A stretch of 6,058 nt of DNA from UBA1151 sp963579925. GTDB taxonomy: Bacteria; Chloroflexota; Dehalococcoidia; Lucifugimonadales; Lucifugimonadaceae. The DNA lies in the NCBI GenBank assembly GCA_963579925.1, contig CAUZJA010000171.1, positions 1 to 6,058 on the forward strand, in the 5' to 3' direction. Below are positions 5,019 to 6,058 of the stretch, one piece after another. The translations under genes and the position numbers were made by a program. Numbering within the stretch: the first letter of the stretch is position 1; each line of letters opens with the position of its first letter. Under the pieces are notes generated by a model, which ran no database searches, had not been told where the DNA came from, and worked only from the letters and a program-made list of their open reading frames with translations.

Positions 5019-5054
5019 GCATTTGTTTGCATTTTTAGGCATTTCTGGGGCATC
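5019..5054. repeat. Four GCAT motifs at 10-11 bp spacing behind tRNA-Arg
   Basis: GCAT occurs at 5019, 5029, 5039 and 5050; the first three are GCATTT, the last GCATCT. The spacing equals one turn of B-DNA, and the run lies in AT-rich sequence immediately behind a tRNA 3' end. It could be a phased protein-binding array, an imperfect tandem repeat of 10 bp, or chance in T-rich DNA. Confidence 0.4.
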
Positions 5055-5107
5055 TCCGGGGCCGCGAAAGTTCCATATGGCTGGCGTTCTGATGGGTCAA
5101 GCATGTG

Positions 5108-5138
5108 ATCCGTATACGGATGGTCAAATCTGTTGACC
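5108..5138. promoter_or_regulatory. Two abutting palindromes at the start of the AddB-like gene
   Basis: ATCCGTATACGGAT (5108-5121) is a perfect 14-bp palindrome. It is followed directly by GGTCAA-N5-TTGACC (5122-5138), whose right arm contains the proposed TTG start codon (5133). A related GATGGGTCAA lies at 5091-5100. The position suits an operator or a translation-controlling hairpin; no regulator is identified. Confidence 0.38.
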
Positions 5139-6058
5139 AGAGTTAGAAGCGCCCCGGCTGGAGCCGCGTGGTTCGATCTGATCCACGAGCGGATTGCGTC
5201 GGTTCGGCAAGATGACGCGCTGGGACCCATCACGGTCCTGATGCCCAGTTTTTACAGCGCATTTTTTGTTCGACGCTTCCTGGCTGCCCGATCCCCAGGT
5301 CTATTTAACGTCAATTTCATTCGTATTGATGACCTGAGTGATTTCGCGGGCGGTGGTGACTTGCCTCGGCTCTCGCGTCTGCGCGCATCACAGATGGTTC
5401 ATGCTGTCGTTCATGCCGCGTCAGACGATGCTCTGGGAATACTGGCGAGTTCGCGTGATCACCCCTCACTGCCAGTGGCGATGCACCATGCGTTCGACGA
5501 CCTGCGACCGGTATCAGGCACGAGACTCGAGGAACTTCGCGGACACGATGATTCGGGTGTAGCGGGGTTGGTTATCGATCAGTGGTTGGAGTTTAAGTCC
5601 CGAACAGAGGGATTCACTGATCAGCTCATCTCATCAAGATCAGCTGCCGTGAAGATTCTGGCAGATCCAGCCGCATTCCAGAAAAGGTTTGGGCACACAA
5701 TTGTTTGCCTTCTGGAAGACCCTCCGCCGGAGTTTCATCCAATGCTGGAGGCGCTGCATGACGCGTCCCGCGTCGAATGGGTGATCGGAACCTCAGGAGA
5801 TCCGTCACTGGATGCGCCGCTCATTCGGCTTGCGGGTGGTGAAGTTGTTGAATCAGCATCGAGCGAGAGCGTTACTACCAGCCCTGTTGAGCTGGTTTCG
5901 GTGCCCGATCCCGCCGAAGAAGTTCGCACGCTGATTCGGAAGATCTTGACTGCTGCATCTGGCGGAACGCGGTTCGGCGAAATGGCAGTTGTTTTCAACG
6001 ATCCAAGCTATATGGCCCGTGTGCTGGAGGCGTTGGGCCGAGCGAGAATCACCGCGTC
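5133..6058 (+). CDS. AddB-like PD-(D/E)XK nuclease/helicase-related protein, N-terminal part
   Basis: One frame is open from 5109 to the right edge, giving 308 codons from the TTG at 5133. Residues 31-71 (G-P-I-T-V-L-M-P-S-F-Y...R-R-F-L-A-A-R...G-L-F-N-V-N-F-I-R-I-D-D-L) match the first strand-helix unit of AddB-like proteins. Residues 255-305 (V-P-D-P-A-E-E-V-R-T-L-I-R-K-I-L...R-F-G-E-M-A-V-V-F-N-D) match their later E-E-V-R...I-A-V-V motif. Such proteins pair with a UvrD-type helicase in end resection and recombinational repair; the C-terminal nuclease would lie beyond the window. The expected Walker A position reads SAPAGAAW, without G-K-T/S, as in some relatives that lack a working helicase site. 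The TTG is chosen because a TGA at 5106-5108 closes the frame upstream and the next ATG (5241) would remove the conserved first strand; GGATGG at 5118-5123 is a weak ribosome binding site. Family assignment is from motif memory. Confidence 0.72.
   Translation, partial: MTRVRSAPAGAAWFDLIHERIASVRQDDALGPITVLMPSFYSAFFVRRFLAARSPGLFNVNFIRIDDLSDFAGGGDLPRLSRLRASQMVHAVVHAASDDALGILASSRDHPSLPVAMHHAFDDLRPVSGTRLEELRGHDDSGVAGLVIDQWLEFKSRTEGFTDQLISSRSAAVKILADPAAFQKRFGHTIVCLLEDPPPEFHPMLEALHDASRVEWVIGTSGDPSLDAPLIRLAGGEVVESASSESVTTSPVELVSVPDPAEEVRTLIRKILTAASGGTRFGEMAVVFNDPSYMARVLEALGRARITA

Noticed and set aside
4996..5061. TCTCCGGGG at the tRNA-Arg 3' end repeated at 5053-5061, as an attachment-site duplication
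   Set aside because: Only 9 bp, only 57 bp apart, and no integrase between them; too weak to call att sites.
4841..5233. Minus-strand frame of 130 codons across tRNA-Arg
   Set aside because: It runs antisense through the tRNA; its R-L-E-L-S-P-P-A-P-E-A-G-A-L-S-T-E-L-R-G stretch is the well-known false peptide produced by reading a tRNA gene backwards.

Overview
The window is bacterial chromosome of moderate GC. It carries housekeeping genes (rbfA, truB), two tRNA genes with encoded CCA ends, a DtxR-type regulator, a CPA2 cation/proton antiporter, a 48-residue zinc-ribbon protein of the DUF5679 type, and the first part of an AddB-like nuclease/helicase protein. DUF5679-type proteins and this divergent AddB-like family are familiar to me from Chloroflexota and Actinobacteriota. 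A marine or soil Chloroflexota (Dehalococcoidia/SAR202-like) is my best guess, but this rests on recall, not on a search. Non-ATG starts (GTG, TTG, TTG) and several genes without a clear Shine-Dalgarno site are notable.

Left edge (1-425) is a mobile-element junction. It holds the 3' end of an IS3-family transposase and the probable right terminus of that IS near position 167. Directly against it, on the minus strand, is the first 38 codons of a tyrosine recombinase, cut off at the IS boundary. The recombinase starts about 70 bp past the CCA end of tRNA-Asn(GTT) and reads away from it. This is the usual layout of an element integrated at a tRNA 3' end, here with its integrase apparently inactivated by an IS insertion.

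426-759 has no gene but contains a pair of inverted REP-like hairpins with GTAG feet and a compensatory stem change, that is, a REPIN-like element.

760-2943 is a same-strand cluster: a DtxR/MntR-like metal-dependent regulator, then rbfA (30S maturation) and truB (tRNA pseudouridine 55 synthase) overlapping by 11 nt. rbfA-truB is a classical pair, but the usual nusA-infB partners are not upstream.

2944-3562 holds a short gene missed by length-limited ORF calling (DUF5679-like, 3092-3238), with two good candidate promoters, a strong ribosome binding site and a long hairpin downstream. 3563-4897 encodes the antiporter. 4936-5010 is tRNA-Arg(CCG), followed by four GCAT motifs spaced at about one helical turn. 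From a TTG at 5133 to the window end runs the N-terminal half of an AddB-like protein, open at the right edge. Apart from the possibly shared rbfA-truB transcript, I see no pathway linking the genes.
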